A DNA stretch of 64,000 nt from Nonomuraea sediminis. GTDB taxonomy: Bacteria > Actinomycetota > Actinomycetes > Streptosporangiales > Streptosporangiaceae. A model generated the notes under the pieces. The model was not told where the DNA came from, did not search any database, and saw only the letters and a list, made by a program, of their open reading frames with translations. Positions 26,207-34,832 of this stretch are shown here, in pieces. The DNA lies in NCBI RefSeq assembly GCF_018531495.1, contig NZ_JAHDTI010000024.1, forward strand, positions 1-64,000, read 5' to 3'. A program made the translations under genes and the position numbers. Each line of letters opens with the position of its first letter. The stretch's first letter is position 1.

Positions 26207-29158
26207 ATGTCGGAAATCATGTGGACCCTTCCGAATCTGGACAAAATCACCCGCACCCGGGTGCTCAACGGCCTGGCGGGCAACCAGGTCGACCACGGCC
26301 GCTACCGCCCCGTGACGAGGCTCTTCGAGGAGCAGGTCGATCGCACTCCCGACCGTCCGGCCCTGTCCTATCGAGCGACCACACTCAGCTACCGCGAGCT
26401 GGACGACCTGGCCAACGGTCTGGCCGCGGAGCTCGCCGAGGCCGGTGTCCTGCGCGGCGACGTCATCCCGCTGCTGCTGGTCAACAGCCTGGAACTGCCG
26501 CTGTCCATGCTGGCGCTGCTCAAGCTCGGCGCCGCTTTCGTGCCCTGCGACCCGGCCTGGCCCGCCGAGCGGACGCGGGCCGCGCTGGCCGTGATCTCCC
26601 CCCGGCTGGTCCTCGGCGACGGCCACCACCCCGTCGCGGCGGACCGCGTGACGCCCTCGCCCCACCGCGTGGCGATCGAGCCCGGACCGGACGAGGTGGC
26701 CTACGGGGTCTTCACTTCCGGCACGACCGGGACCCCCAAGTGCGCGCTCAACATCCACCGCGGTCTGACCAACCGGTTCAGGTTCATGTCGCGCTACTTC
26801 CACGCCGACGGGGAAGAGGTGGTGCTGCAGAACAGCAGGCACACCTTCGACTCGGCCATCTGGCAGCTGCTGTGGCCGCTGACCACCGGCGGACACGCCG
26901 TCGTCCCCGAACAGGGCGAGTTCCTGGACCTGGAGCGCACGGTCGCCACCATCGCCGAGCACCGGGTGACCATCACCGACTTCGTGCCCGCCACCCTCGC
27001 CATGATGGTGGCCCTGCTGGACAGCGAGCCCGAGGCCGTGGCCAAGGTCACCTCGCTGCGGCACCTGGTCGTGGGCGGTGAGGAAGTCGGCCCGCATGCC
27101 GTACACCGGCTCAGGACCCTCATCCCCGGTCTGCGGGTCTCCAACGGGTACGGCCCGTCGGAGGCCTCGATCGGCATGGTCTTCCACCCCATCGACTTCG
27201 CCGACGGCGACCACATCCCGCTCGGGCGGCCCATCGACAACTGCTACGCGATCGTGGTCGACAAGGAACTGGGCCTGCTGCCACCCGGCGAGATCGGTGA
27301 GATCGTCATCGGCGGCGCCTGCCTGGGCATCGGCTACCTGGGGGATCGCAAGCGGACCGACACGGTGTTCGTCGACAACCCGTTCGCCGAGATCCCCGGC
27401 GACAAGCTGTATCTGACGGGCGACCTGGGCTGGTACGACGAGGCGGACCTGCTGCGCTTCTCCGGCAGGGCCGACAGGCAGGTCAAGGTCGACGGGGTGC
27501 GCATCGAGCTGGGCGAGGTCGAGGCGGCCGCGGCCGGCTATCCGGGAGTCAGGCAGGCCAAGGCCGTCGCCGTACGGCAGGGCACCCGCACCCGGCTCGT
27601 CCTGGCCGCCGCGGCCAGCGCCGAGGTGACCCCGGCGGCGCTTCGCGAGCACCTGGCCACCCAGCTGCCGCGGACCAGCATGCCGCACCACTGTGTCGTA
27701 CTGCCGGACCTGCCGCTCAACGACAACGGCAAGGTCGACCTCCGCGCGATCCAGACGCTGGTGGAAGAGCAGCTCGACAGCGGCACGCTGCCGACGGCGG
27801 GTGGGGCCGTCGACGAACGGATCGCCGAAGTCCTGCGGAGCGTGCTCGGCCTGGCCGACTTCGGCGTCCATGACGACTTCCTGGCCAGCGGAGGCGATTC
27901 GCTGACCGCGCTGACCGCGGTGCTCGGGCTGCGCGGGGTCGTGGACGTGCGGGTGGGTGTGCAGGACCTCTACGAGCTCAGGACCCCGGCCGCGCTCGCC
28001 GGACGGGTGCGCGACAGGGCGGAGCAGGCCGGGTCCGCGGCGCTCGACGAGCTCGACGAGGACGAGGCCGAGCTGATGGACCGCGACTCCCGGCTGCCCG
28101 CGGACATCGAGATCAACGCCGCCGCCCCCGGGCCCCTGCGCACCGTCCTGGTCACCGGCGCCACCGGATTCGTCGGCGCCCGGGTCGTCCACCAGCTGCT
28201 GTCGGCCACCGACCTGCGGGTGATCTGCCTGACCAGGGCCGCGGACCACGAGCACGCTCGGCGCCGGGTGATAGACGCGCTCGGTGGCCAGCGGTTATGG
28301 GATCCCGGGATCGGCGAGCGGCTTGAAGCGATGGCCGGTGACCTGTCCAAGCCCTGGTTCGGCCTGGACATCCAGGAGTGGGAGGCCCTGGCGGCCAGGT
28401 GCGACGCGGTGATGCACATCGGCGCCCTGGTGAACTTCCTGTTCGACTACCGCGCCCACCGCCCCGCCAACGTGCTGGGGACGCATGAGGTGCTGCGCTT
28501 CGCCTCGCACGGCACGGCCAAGCCGCTGCACCACGTCTCCACCCTGGGTGTGCTCGACCGGCACGCCGCGGCCGTCGGCCGGCCCCTCCCCGAGGACTTC
28601 GACCCGAGCGAGGCCATCCCCCCGCGCAGCGGCTACAGCCGCTCCAAGTGGGTGGCCGAGCGCATGCTCTGGGAGGCGAGGGACCAGGGCGCGGCCATCA
28701 CCGTCTACCGGCTCGGCGAGGTGATGCCGGCCGCCGACAACGGCGTGCCCAACCCGCGTGCCCTCACCCACCTGCTGCTCACGGCCTTCCAGCGGCTGGG
28801 TATCCGCCCGGACGCGCCGATGCTCACCGACTACTCGCCGGTGGACGAGGTGGCCGCCCGGCTGGTGGCAGGCCTGACCGGACCGACCGGCACCTTCCAC
28901 GTGTTCCGCGAGGAAAGCGTGGACCTCGCCGGCCTGCTGCCGGTGCGGGAGGTGCCCGCCGCCGAGTTCATGGCGGCCCTGGAAGGCGACCCCGAGCTCC
29001 ACACGTTGCGCGCGATGCTGACGGGCACCGACCTGACGGACCTGCTGGTCGACAACCCTGCCCTGTTCGTCCGCGATTCCGCTCTCGACGAGGGACCGCT
29101 CGACGCCGCGATCGATGCCTACCTCACTTCGCTGAAGACTTCGCTGAAGGGAAATTGA
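26207..29158 (+). CDS. NRPS-like A-T-R enzyme (adenylation, carrier, thioester reductase)
   Basis: About 983 residues make three domains. The adenylation domain (~30-515) carries GVFTSGTTGTPKCALN, NSRHTFDSAIWQLLWPL, SNGYGPSEASIGMVF, LYLTGDLGWYD and the A10 lysine in LNDNGKVDLR. The carrier domain (~540-605) has its pantetheine Ser in FLASGGDSLTALT. The NADPH thioester-reductase domain (~645-970) starts VLVTGATGFVGARVVHQLL, with the SDR Tyr-Lys in SGYSRSKWVAERML. Carboxylate or amino-acid substrate is activated, loaded and released as an aldehyde. There is no condensation domain, so it acts alone. ATG 26207 is preferred over ATG 26183, which has no ribosome site. The C-terminus carries a duplicated TSLK. 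Confidence 0.93.
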   Translation: MSEIMWTLPNLDKITRTRVLNGLAGNQVDHGRYRPVTRLFEEQVDRTPDRPALSYRATTLSYRELDDLANGLAAELAEAGVLRGDVIPLLLVNSLELPLSMLALLKLGAAFVPCDPAWPAERTRAALAVISPRLVLGDGHHPVAADRVTPSPHRVAIEPGPDEVAYGVFTSGTTGTPKCALNIHRGLTNRFRFMSRYFHADGEEVVLQNSRHTFDSAIWQLLWPLTTGGHAVVPEQGEFLDLERTVATIAEHRVTITDFVPATLAMMVALLDSEPEAVAKVTSLRHLVVGGEEVGPHAVHRLRTLIPGLRVSNGYGPSEASIGMVFHPIDFADGDHIPLGRPIDNCYAIVVDKELGLLPPGEIGEIVIGGACLGIGYLGDRKRTDTVFVDNPFAEIPGDKLYLTGDLGWYDEADLLRFSGRADRQVKVDGVRIELGEVEAAAAGYPGVRQAKAVAVRQGTRTRLVLAAAASAEVTPAALREHLATQLPRTSMPHHCVVLPDLPLNDNGKVDLRAIQTLVEEQLDSGTLPTAGGAVDERIAEVLRSVLGLADFGVHDDFLASGGDSLTALTAVLGLRGVVDVRVGVQDLYELRTPAALAGRVRDRAEQAGSAALDELDEDEAELMDRDSRLPADIEINAAAPGPLRTVLVTGATGFVGARVVHQLLSATDLRVICLTRAADHEHARRRVIDALGGQRLWDPGIGERLEAMAGDLSKPWFGLDIQEWEALAARCDAVMHIGALVNFLFDYRAHRPANVLGTHEVLRFASHGTAKPLHHVSTLGVLDRHAAAVGRPLPEDFDPSEAIPPRSGYSRSKWVAERMLWEARDQGAAITVYRLGEVMPAADNGVPNPRALTHLLLTAFQRLGIRPDAPMLTDYSPVDEVAARLVAGLTGPTGTFHVFREESVDLAGLLPVREVPAAEFMAALEGDPELHTLRAMLTGTDLTDLLVDNPALFVRDSALDEGPLDAAIDAYLTSLKTSLKGN
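29126..29149 (+). repeat. Tandem 12-base duplication at the A-T-R C-terminus
   Basis: ACTTCGCTGAAG occurs twice without a gap (29126-29137 and 29138-29149), encoding TSLK-TSLK just before the final GN of the reductase. A perfect, in-frame micro-duplication in the last ten codons is unusual. The product resembles the SLK-containing C-terminal tags that target cargo into some encapsulins. Confidence 0.8.
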
Positions 29159-29159
29159 C

Positions 29160-30143
29160 ATGCAATACCGGAAGATGGGCCGCCTTGGCTGGCAGGTCAG
29201 TGAGATCGGCTATGGAATGTGGGGCATCGGCGGTGGTCCCGGCGGGTTCACCGGATGGGACTACGACGTCGCGCCCCGATGCCTGGACCTGGCGGTCGAG
29301 CTGGGCTGCACCTTCTTCGACACGGCCTGGGTGTACGGCAGAGGCGTCAGCGAGCAACTGCTCGGCCGCCTGCTCAAGGACCACCCGGGCGCCGGGCTGA
29401 AGATCGCCACCAAGGTCCCGCCCAAGAACAGGGAGTGGCCGCCCCGCCCGACCGACACCCTCGACGACGTCTTCCCCGCCGACCACGTCAGGGAGTACGT
29501 CCAGCTCAGCCTGGAGAACCTCGGCGTCGACCGTATCGACCTGCTGCAGTTCCACGTCTGGGAGGACAGGTGGACCGCTGACGAGCGGTGGCAGCAGGTG
29601 GTCGCGGAGCTGAAGGACGAGGGCCTGATCGAGGCGTTCGGCCTGAGCGTCAACCGCTGGGAACCGGCCAACTGCCTGAGCGCCATCGACACCGGGCTCG
29701 TGGACGTCATCCAGGTCATCTACAACATCTTCGACCAGGCGCCCGAGGACGAGCTGTTCGAACGGGCCCTGCGCGACGACATCGCCATCATCGCCAGGGT
29801 GCCCTTCGACGAGGGCGGCCTCACCGGCAAGCTCACCGCCGACACCGTCTTCCCCGAGGGGGACTGGCGGGCCACCTACTTCGGGCCGGAGAACCTCGGC
29901 CCGACCGTGGACAGGGCGGAGCGGCTGGCCAAGGTGGTCCCCGACGGTATGACCATGCCCGAGCTGGCGCTGCGGTTCATCCTGCACCACCCGGCGGTCA
30001 GCACCGTCATCCCCGGCATGCGCAGGCCGGAGCACGTGCGGGCCAACGTGGCGGTCTCGGACGGGACGCCGCTCGACCCCCAGCTGCTCCAGGAACTGCG
30101 GGCGCACCGCTGGGACCGCGAGCCGACCTGGTGGTCGATGTGA
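29160..30143 (+). CDS. Aldo-keto reductase
   Basis: The 327-residue (alpha/beta)8 NADPH reductase opens QYRKMGRLGWQVSEIGYGMWGIGG. It contains the catalytic Asp-Tyr (CTFFDTAWVYGRG, residues ~50-63), Lys (LKIATKVPPKN, ~80) and the LLQFHVWED His region (~127). C-terminal cofactor motifs are FILHHPAVSTVIPGMRRPEHV. The start is one base after the A-T-R stop, so it is tightly coupled. It most simply reduces the aldehyde released by that enzyme to an alcohol, which would give the sulfotransferase-like protein its acceptor. The pathway order is inferred. Confidence 0.92.
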   Translation: MQYRKMGRLGWQVSEIGYGMWGIGGGPGGFTGWDYDVAPRCLDLAVELGCTFFDTAWVYGRGVSEQLLGRLLKDHPGAGLKIATKVPPKNREWPPRPTDTLDDVFPADHVREYVQLSLENLGVDRIDLLQFHVWEDRWTADERWQQVVAELKDEGLIEAFGLSVNRWEPANCLSAIDTGLVDVIQVIYNIFDQAPEDELFERALRDDIAIIARVPFDEGGLTGKLTADTVFPEGDWRATYFGPENLGPTVDRAERLAKVVPDGMTMPELALRFILHHPAVSTVIPGMRRPEHVRANVAVSDGTPLDPQLLQELRAHRWDREPTWWSM

Positions 30144-30862
30144 CCGTGATCGCGATGTGGGCGCATCCGCGGGCGGTCTCCACCGCCTTCCTGCGGATGA
30201 TGATCGAACGCGGTGACGTCACCGTGGTCCACGAGCCACTGGTCACGCTCACCGACTGGAACGAGGTGCAGATCCCGGGGCTCGACGGCGACGCCGTCAC
30301 GCTGCACAGCCCGTCAGAGGTGCTCGCGCACCTCGCCAAGCTGGGGGCGGACCGCCCGGTGTTCTTCAAGGACACCCTCGAATACCGCCACCAGTACCTG
30401 TTCGACCACCCCGAGGAGATCGCCGGGTTCCGGCACACCTTCATCGTCCGCGACCCGGCCAAGGCCATCGCCTCGCACTACCTGATCAAGCCCGAGGTCG
30501 CCTGCCACGAGATCGGCTACGAGCACCAGTCCGACCTGTTCGAGCTGGCCTGGCAGGTGACCGGAGACCGTCCCGTCGTCATCCGGGCCGAGAGCCTGCT
30601 GGCCCGGCCTGCCGAGACGGTCGCCGCCTACTGCGAGGCCGTGGGCCTGCCGTACCTGCCGGACGCGCTGGAGTGGGTGCCCGAGGACCGCACCGAATGG
30701 CACAGGACCCGGCGCTGGCACCTGGACGCGATCAGCAGCTCGGGATTCAGCGCACCGGCCAAGGAGTACACGGCCACCGTCGACAACGACGAGCGGCTGC
30801 GCTCCTACTACGACCACCACCGCCCCTACTACGACCGCCTGGTCGAGCACGCTCTTGTCTGA
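30140..30862 (+). CDS. Sulfotransferase-like P-loop protein
   Basis: The 240-residue protein has a sulfotransferase-type 5'-phosphosulfate loop variant (MWAHPRAVSTAFLRMM, residues 6-21), the FFKDTLEYRHQYLF segment and the 3'-phosphate-like FIVRDPAKAIASHYL (~105-118). It ends with a long charged tail. Members of this PAPS-type family sulfate alcohols or amines, but a few have other roles, so PAPS use is not proven. GTG start at 30140 overlaps the aldo-keto reductase stop. A truncated homologue sits at 11641 after an aminotransferase gene. Sulfotransferases are recurrent partners of natural-product encapsulins. Confidence 0.82.
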   Translation: MTVIAMWAHPRAVSTAFLRMMIERGDVTVVHEPLVTLTDWNEVQIPGLDGDAVTLHSPSEVLAHLAKLGADRPVFFKDTLEYRHQYLFDHPEEIAGFRHTFIVRDPAKAIASHYLIKPEVACHEIGYEHQSDLFELAWQVTGDRPVVIRAESLLARPAETVAAYCEAVGLPYLPDALEWVPEDRTEWHRTRRWHLDAISSSGFSAPAKEYTATVDNDERLRSYYDHHRPYYDRLVEHALV

Positions 30863-30872
30863 AGGGACCGCC

Positions 30873-31721
30873 ATGACCGACACGGCACAGCACACCGAGC
30901 CCGAGCTCTCGCCCGGAGAGCTCTTCGCCCGCGCCTACCTCAAGGAGCGGGACAGCGCGGAGGTGCAGTTCGACTTCACCATCACCGACGCCTTCAAGCC
31001 CACCCAGGACCGGCCTCGGGTGACGGTGCGCAACCTGTTCAAGAAGCGCCTGATCGACACGGACACCGTGAGGATCTGGTGCGAGTCGCGTTCCACCCCC
31101 GACGAGGCGGCTCAGGTCCACGAGTCCGGGCTGCGCCGCGAGGCCGCCTTCAAGTTCGGTATGGCCGAGTTCGGCGTCGCTCCGATCAGGGGCTGGGTGC
31201 AGATTCCCGACGAGCTGGCCGACGACGAGGAGGGCCTGGCCCGCTTCCTCGACTACCGCCTGCTGGTACGGCTCGCGACCGCCGAGAACCAGGCGCTGAC
31301 CATCGGCGAGAAGGGCGTGCTCAGCCACCCCGAGGTGGCCAAGCTGCCCTACCGGCACACCTACGTCGACGGCGTGCTCGCGGCCTGCGACGAGATCGAG
31401 CAGACGGGCGCCACGGCGCACGCCATGGTGGTCAACCCCCGCGACTACTACACCCACATGGTCGGCGCGGGCAGCCTGCTGGAAGACCTGGCCCGCAACG
31501 GCACCGTGATCAGCCGGACCCGCATGGTCGAGCCGGGTTGCGCCCTGGTCGGCGACTTCGCGGTCGCCGCCCAGCTCCTGGACGCGGGGCGCTCGGTCAT
31601 CAAGGTGGCAGAGCCCCCGGCGGGCACCTTCGCCGCCCCTGGCGTGGCGGTCTGCGCGGAGATCTACGAAGGCGTCGCGGTCCACCTGCCGACCCACTTC
31701 TTCCACGTCGTACCCGCGTAG
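30873..31721 (+). CDS. HK97-fold shell protein, probable natural-product (family 3-type) encapsulin
   Basis: 282 residues. The order of elements follows the HK97 capsid fold: an extended E-loop-like start (TVRNLFKKRLIDTDTVRIWCES, ~50-71) and the P-domain entry IRGWVQIPDEL. A spine helix (RFLDYRLLVRLATAENQAL) follows. The A-domain reads TAHAMVVNPRDYYTHM, then CALVGDFAVAAQLLDAGRSVIKV, and the end is VCAEIYEGVAVHLPTHFF. The ~100-residue scaffolding region of phage capsids is absent and no portal, protease or terminase is near. ATG 30873 follows AGGGA by 5 bases. It ends a biosynthetic operon with NRPS-like, AKR and sulfotransferase genes, the context known for family 3 encapsulins. Self-assembly and cargo are inferred. 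Confidence 0.8.
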   Translation: MTDTAQHTEPELSPGELFARAYLKERDSAEVQFDFTITDAFKPTQDRPRVTVRNLFKKRLIDTDTVRIWCESRSTPDEAAQVHESGLRREAAFKFGMAEFGVAPIRGWVQIPDELADDEEGLARFLDYRLLVRLATAENQALTIGEKGVLSHPEVAKLPYRHTYVDGVLAACDEIEQTGATAHAMVVNPRDYYTHMVGAGSLLEDLARNGTVISRTRMVEPGCALVGDFAVAAQLLDAGRSVIKVAEPPAGTFAAPGVAVCAEIYEGVAVHLPTHFFHVVPA

Positions 31722-31729
31722 CCCACCTG

Positions 31730-32244
31730 ACCGTCTCTCGCTCGGGTTTGGAGGCCGGGGTGGGCCGGCGGAGGACGCCGCCCGCCCCGGTCGACGAACG
31801 CGACGGCCGGCGCGTTGTCGCGCAGCACCTCCAGGTAGACGGCCTTGCCTGGGTGATGCGTGGCCGCCCAGGTGAAGGCGTGCCGCATGAGCTGACGGCC
31901 GATGCCCGACCGTTTGCGGGCGGGGAGCACGTGCAGGTTGTCCAGCAGGATCCGGCCGTCAGGCTGCAGGAGCGGTAGGCGAACCCGTGCAGGATCGCGT
32001 CCTCCACCGCGACCACGAGGTACGAGCCGGTCCCGGCCGCGGACTCGGGGGTGAGCGGGGTGGCCCACATGGTCTTGCGCTCCGCCAGGAGCGATCCGTT
32101 GAGGTAGGTCTGCCACGTCAGGCCCTTGGCCTTGGGAACCGTCGCCGCCACCGCTGTGATCTTCTCGACGGTGAGCTTCTGACCGAGGATGTCCAGCCGG
32201 CAGACCGCTGCCACCATGGCCTCACTCGGATTTCTCTGGCCCAT
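31730..32244 (-). pseudogene. GNAT N-acetyltransferase, frameshifted
   Basis: From ATG 32244 one frame gives the N-terminal half (MGQRNPSEAMVAAVCRLDI to YLVVAVEDAILHGFAYR). At ~31970 the acetyl-CoA binding core continues in another frame (ILLDNLHVLPARKRSGIGRQLMRHAF, with the RxxGxG loop, then AVYLEVLRDNAPAVAFVDRGG). A last shift probably affects the C-terminal strand near 31790. At least one indel disrupts the gene. It converges on the encapsulin gene. Confidence 0.65.
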
Positions 32245-32523
32245 CCGCCGCAGTCACGAACGTGACGCCTTGTCCGACGCTGCCGCGTCCCGATCGTCTT
32301 CCGCGCCATCGACAGGACGTTCGGCCTGGTCCTGCTCTGTCATGAGCACATCGCTTACACCCGCACAGCTTCCTCGCAGCGGAGGACACGGCGACCCTGC
32401 GGCATGTGAGTACTCGTGGAGGACGCCGCCGAGCCGGTCATGTCGGCGTATGTTCAGGTCGATGATTCGCGCGGGATCCGTGATCGGGTCCGGAACGGGA
32501 CGCAGCGGGGCGGCTTGGTTCAG

Positions 32524-32713
32524 GCCTTGGTGAGCTCCGCGTCGCCACTCTGATCGCGGCCAGCCGTACCAACAGGACTGCCGCGTCCGAGCTGGGCGTT
32601 TCCGTCAACACCGTCGCCACCCACCTGCGTTCGATCTTCGCCAAGCTCGACATCCGGTCGCGCGTCGAGAGCTCGCCAACGAACTCCACAGGTACGGCGA
32701 GCCCGACGCATGA
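32524..32713 (+). pseudogene. LuxR-type helix-turn-helix fragment
   Basis: The sequence reads RVATLIAASRTNRTAASELGV, SVNTVATHLRSIFAKLDIRSRVE, the C-terminal DNA-binding domain of LuxR/FixJ regulators. A one-base indel near 32670 moves the last residues (LANELHRYGEPDA, stop 32711-32713) into another frame. Nothing of the upstream sensor part remains; the 280 bases before it, up to the GNAT remnant, hold no recognisable gene. Confidence 0.65.
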
Positions 32714-32731
32714 CCCCACGTTGCGCGTCGG

Positions 32732-33427
32732 CTAGAAGCCCGGCACGGTCTTGGCGGCTGTCCGGATCGCTTCGAGCACGACGTCGGGGTGGGACAGCAT
32801 CGCCACGTGGCTGCTCTCCACCTCGATGGTCGTGGCGCCCATCCGCTGCGCGGCGAAGCGCTGGAGCTCCGGGTTGACCGTGCGGTCCTGCCTCGCCAGC
32901 ACGAACACGCTCGGCTTCGACCTCCAGGCGACGCCCGCGACCTTCTGGTTGAACAAGTCGGCCGCCGGGGCCGTGGCGGTGGCATACACGACCTGTTTGT
33001 CCGCGTCCGGCAGGTCGCCGGCGAAGGGCTCCACCCCCGACGGCAACAGCCAGACGCGGCCGTCGGCGACCTCGATGTGCTGGAAGACGTCGGTGACCGG
33101 GAACTTGTCCAGCTGGCCCTGCGACGTCTCCTCCTCATCGGGAGCCAGCGCCGCGATGTAGACCAGAGCGGCGACGCGGTCGTCGGTGCCCGCGGCGGTG
33201 ATGAGGCTGCCGCCGTAGGAGTGCCCGACGAGGATGACGGGACCGCTGACCCGCCCCAGCGTACGGATGACACAGTCGTAGTCGCCCTGGTGGGAGTCCA
33301 GGCCGTGCTGGCTCGTGATCACCTCGTAGCCCTCGGCCCGCAGCGGCGGAATCAGCTTGCTGAAGCACGAGCCATCGGCCCAGATCCCGTGGACGAGCAC
33401 GATGCTCGGTTTGGCCTGTGACGACAT
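32732..33427 (-). CDS. Alpha/beta hydrolase
   Basis: The 231-residue protein is a canonical small alpha/beta hydrolase: oxyanion strand IVLVHGIWADGSCF (residues 10-23), nucleophile elbow ILVGHSYGGSLI (Ser ~70), acid near LARQDRTVNPE (Asp ~180) and catalytic His in VESSHVAMLSHP (~203). Similar stand-alone esterase-like proteins are common in actinomycetes. ATG 33427. No operon partner is on the same strand. The substrate is unknown. Confidence 0.9.
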   Translation of the reverse strand: MSSQAKPSIVLVHGIWADGSCFSKLIPPLRAEGYEVITSQHGLDSHQGDYDCVIRTLGRVSGPVILVGHSYGGSLITAAGTDDRVAALVYIAALAPDEEETSQGQLDKFPVTDVFQHIEVADGRVWLLPSGVEPFAGDLPDADKQVVYATATAPAADLFNQKVAGVAWRSKPSVFVLARQDRTVNPELQRFAAQRMGATTIEVESSHVAMLSHPDVVLEAIRTAAKTVPGF

Positions 33428-33617
33428 GATCCGCTCCTTCGACTCCTCAGGCCGGATGATTGCATCGTTCCCCAGGATCGGGCGGTCACTCCCTCACACG
33501 TTTGGATGAGGAACCGGCCGAAGTGGGGGTGGCCTCTACCTGCGCGGCATGCATGACGTGTGGGGTGCCAGAAGTCGTGTGCGGGGCGGTTGACCTGCTC
33601 ATCTACCCTCGAAGCTC

Positions 33618-33815
33618 GTGTTCCCTCGGCTGTTGTATCCGATCTCTGTTCGTCTGATCGGCTGGCTGATGCTGCTGCCCCGGAGCGAAGCGTCCAGGGG
33701 CCTGGAAATCTTGGTGCTGCGCCATGAGATCTCCGTGCTGCGGCGCCAGACTGCCCGCCCACGTTCGGACTGGGCCGACCGAGCGGTCTTGGCCGCGCTG
33801 ATCAGAGTGCTACCG
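33618..33815 (+). pseudogene. IS transposase N-terminal fragment (copy 1 of a family in this window)
   Basis: The frame reads PRLLYPISVRLIGWLMLLPRS, LEILVLRHEISVLRRQTARPR, DWADRAVLAALIRVLP and then loses similarity at ~33815. This is the start of an IS-type integrase-core transposase. The same start occurs, better preserved, on the minus strand at 58250-58552. No DDE domain follows. Confidence 0.7.
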
Positions 33816-34472
33816 TGTAGCGCTTCAAAACTCGCACATAGTACGTGACCTGCAACGACGTGGCAGTCCGAGACCAGTCGTTGAGCATCCGCTCAAACTT
33901 AGTTGAACGCTCGCTCAGAACAAAGTGATCAATATCCGAAAACTCCAGCTCAACGTAGGTGGACGAGTTTTTGGCACCAACAGGCTTGTCGCGACATGAC
34001 CCGTAAGCAGGACACCGCCTACGCCAGGGTGCGCGCCACCAGAGATCGGGCATACCGGCGCGGTGACCGCGCTACCGCGCGGGAGTTGCGCAAGCAGTTG
34101 CGAGGCATGCCCCGGCGACGACGTCCTCGACGCCCAGGACCGCGCCGAGGCATCTGACGGCAACAGGCGGGTCACGAGGATGCGAGGGCGGCCATGGGAC
34201 CAGCCGGCCGGCGCGCATGGCCAGGTAGAGGCCCGCGATCGGCACGTCCATGGACCGCTCGTACACGGTGGTCGGGTCGCCGTCATGCCCGAGGTACCGC
34301 TCGGCGGTGTCGAACCCGACCCGCCCCATGTCACCGTTCCCGACGGCGGCCACTGTCGCGCGAACCGTGACACGACGATGACATGGCGCGGACGTGGCGG
34401 GGACACGGCCGGTCGACAGTGGACGGGGCTGACAGGCGGACGGGTTACGGAGCGCGAGGCGAGACCCGGGGC
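33816..34472. other. Low-confidence debris, possible reverse-transcriptase coil and unknown fragments
   Basis: 33816-33980 is AT-richer than its surroundings and has a minus-strand C-terminal-like piece (FERMLNDWSRTATSLQVTYYV) of unknown family. 33990-34110 plus reads TAYARVRATRDRAYRRGDRATARELRKQLRGMP, similar in style to the basic linker of group II intron reverse transcriptases, without the YADD core. 34158-34472 minus has a gene-like stretch (VGFDTAERYLGHDGDPTTVYE) with no start. No intact gene is supportable. Confidence 0.3.
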
Positions 34473-34770
34473 ATGTCGCGAGTGTTGTTGATCGGGGATG
34501 AGCCGGCCGTGCGAGAGAGCCTTGAGCCGGCCCTCGCCCGAACCGTCCACCGTGGGCGGGAAGCCGCCTCCGGACAGGCCGGGGGCGGACTGCGACACGG
34601 TGACCGTGCCGGCGGCTGGCCGAGGCCGGACGCGCCGGCCAGCCAGGTGGGACCTGGCTCGGGCCCGGCTCGGGGCTGCCGATCCGGCCGCCCGCATCGG
34701 GTTCATGCGGTGCGGCCTGGGGTGGCTCCGGCGTCGCCCTCATCAGGCAGGGCGAGTCGAGCAGGCCTGA
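34473..34770 (+). pseudogene. Response-regulator receiver-domain stub
   Basis: ATG 34473 starts SRVLLIGDEPAVRESLEPALART, the classic N-terminal strand and acidic pocket of a receiver domain, with a normally Asp-Asp pair now Asp-Glu. Similarity fades after ~30 residues and the phospho-acceptor strand is not recognisable, so the gene has decayed or been truncated. Confidence 0.5.
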
Positions 34771-34832
34771 GGCGCTGTGACCGTCCGCTGGACGGAAAGT
34801 CGCCGTGAAGGCGATCACGAAGGGGAGAAGAC

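Noticed and set aside
26114..28255. A 713-residue minus-strand open frame opposite the A-T-R gene
   Set aside because: It is a shadow of high GC at third positions; it has no domain and the plus strand has continuous A-T-R motifs.
30873..31721. Reading the HK97-fold gene as a prophage capsid
   Set aside because: It lacks the N-terminal scaffolding region, and no terminase, portal, protease or tail gene is present; it is inside a coupled metabolic operon.
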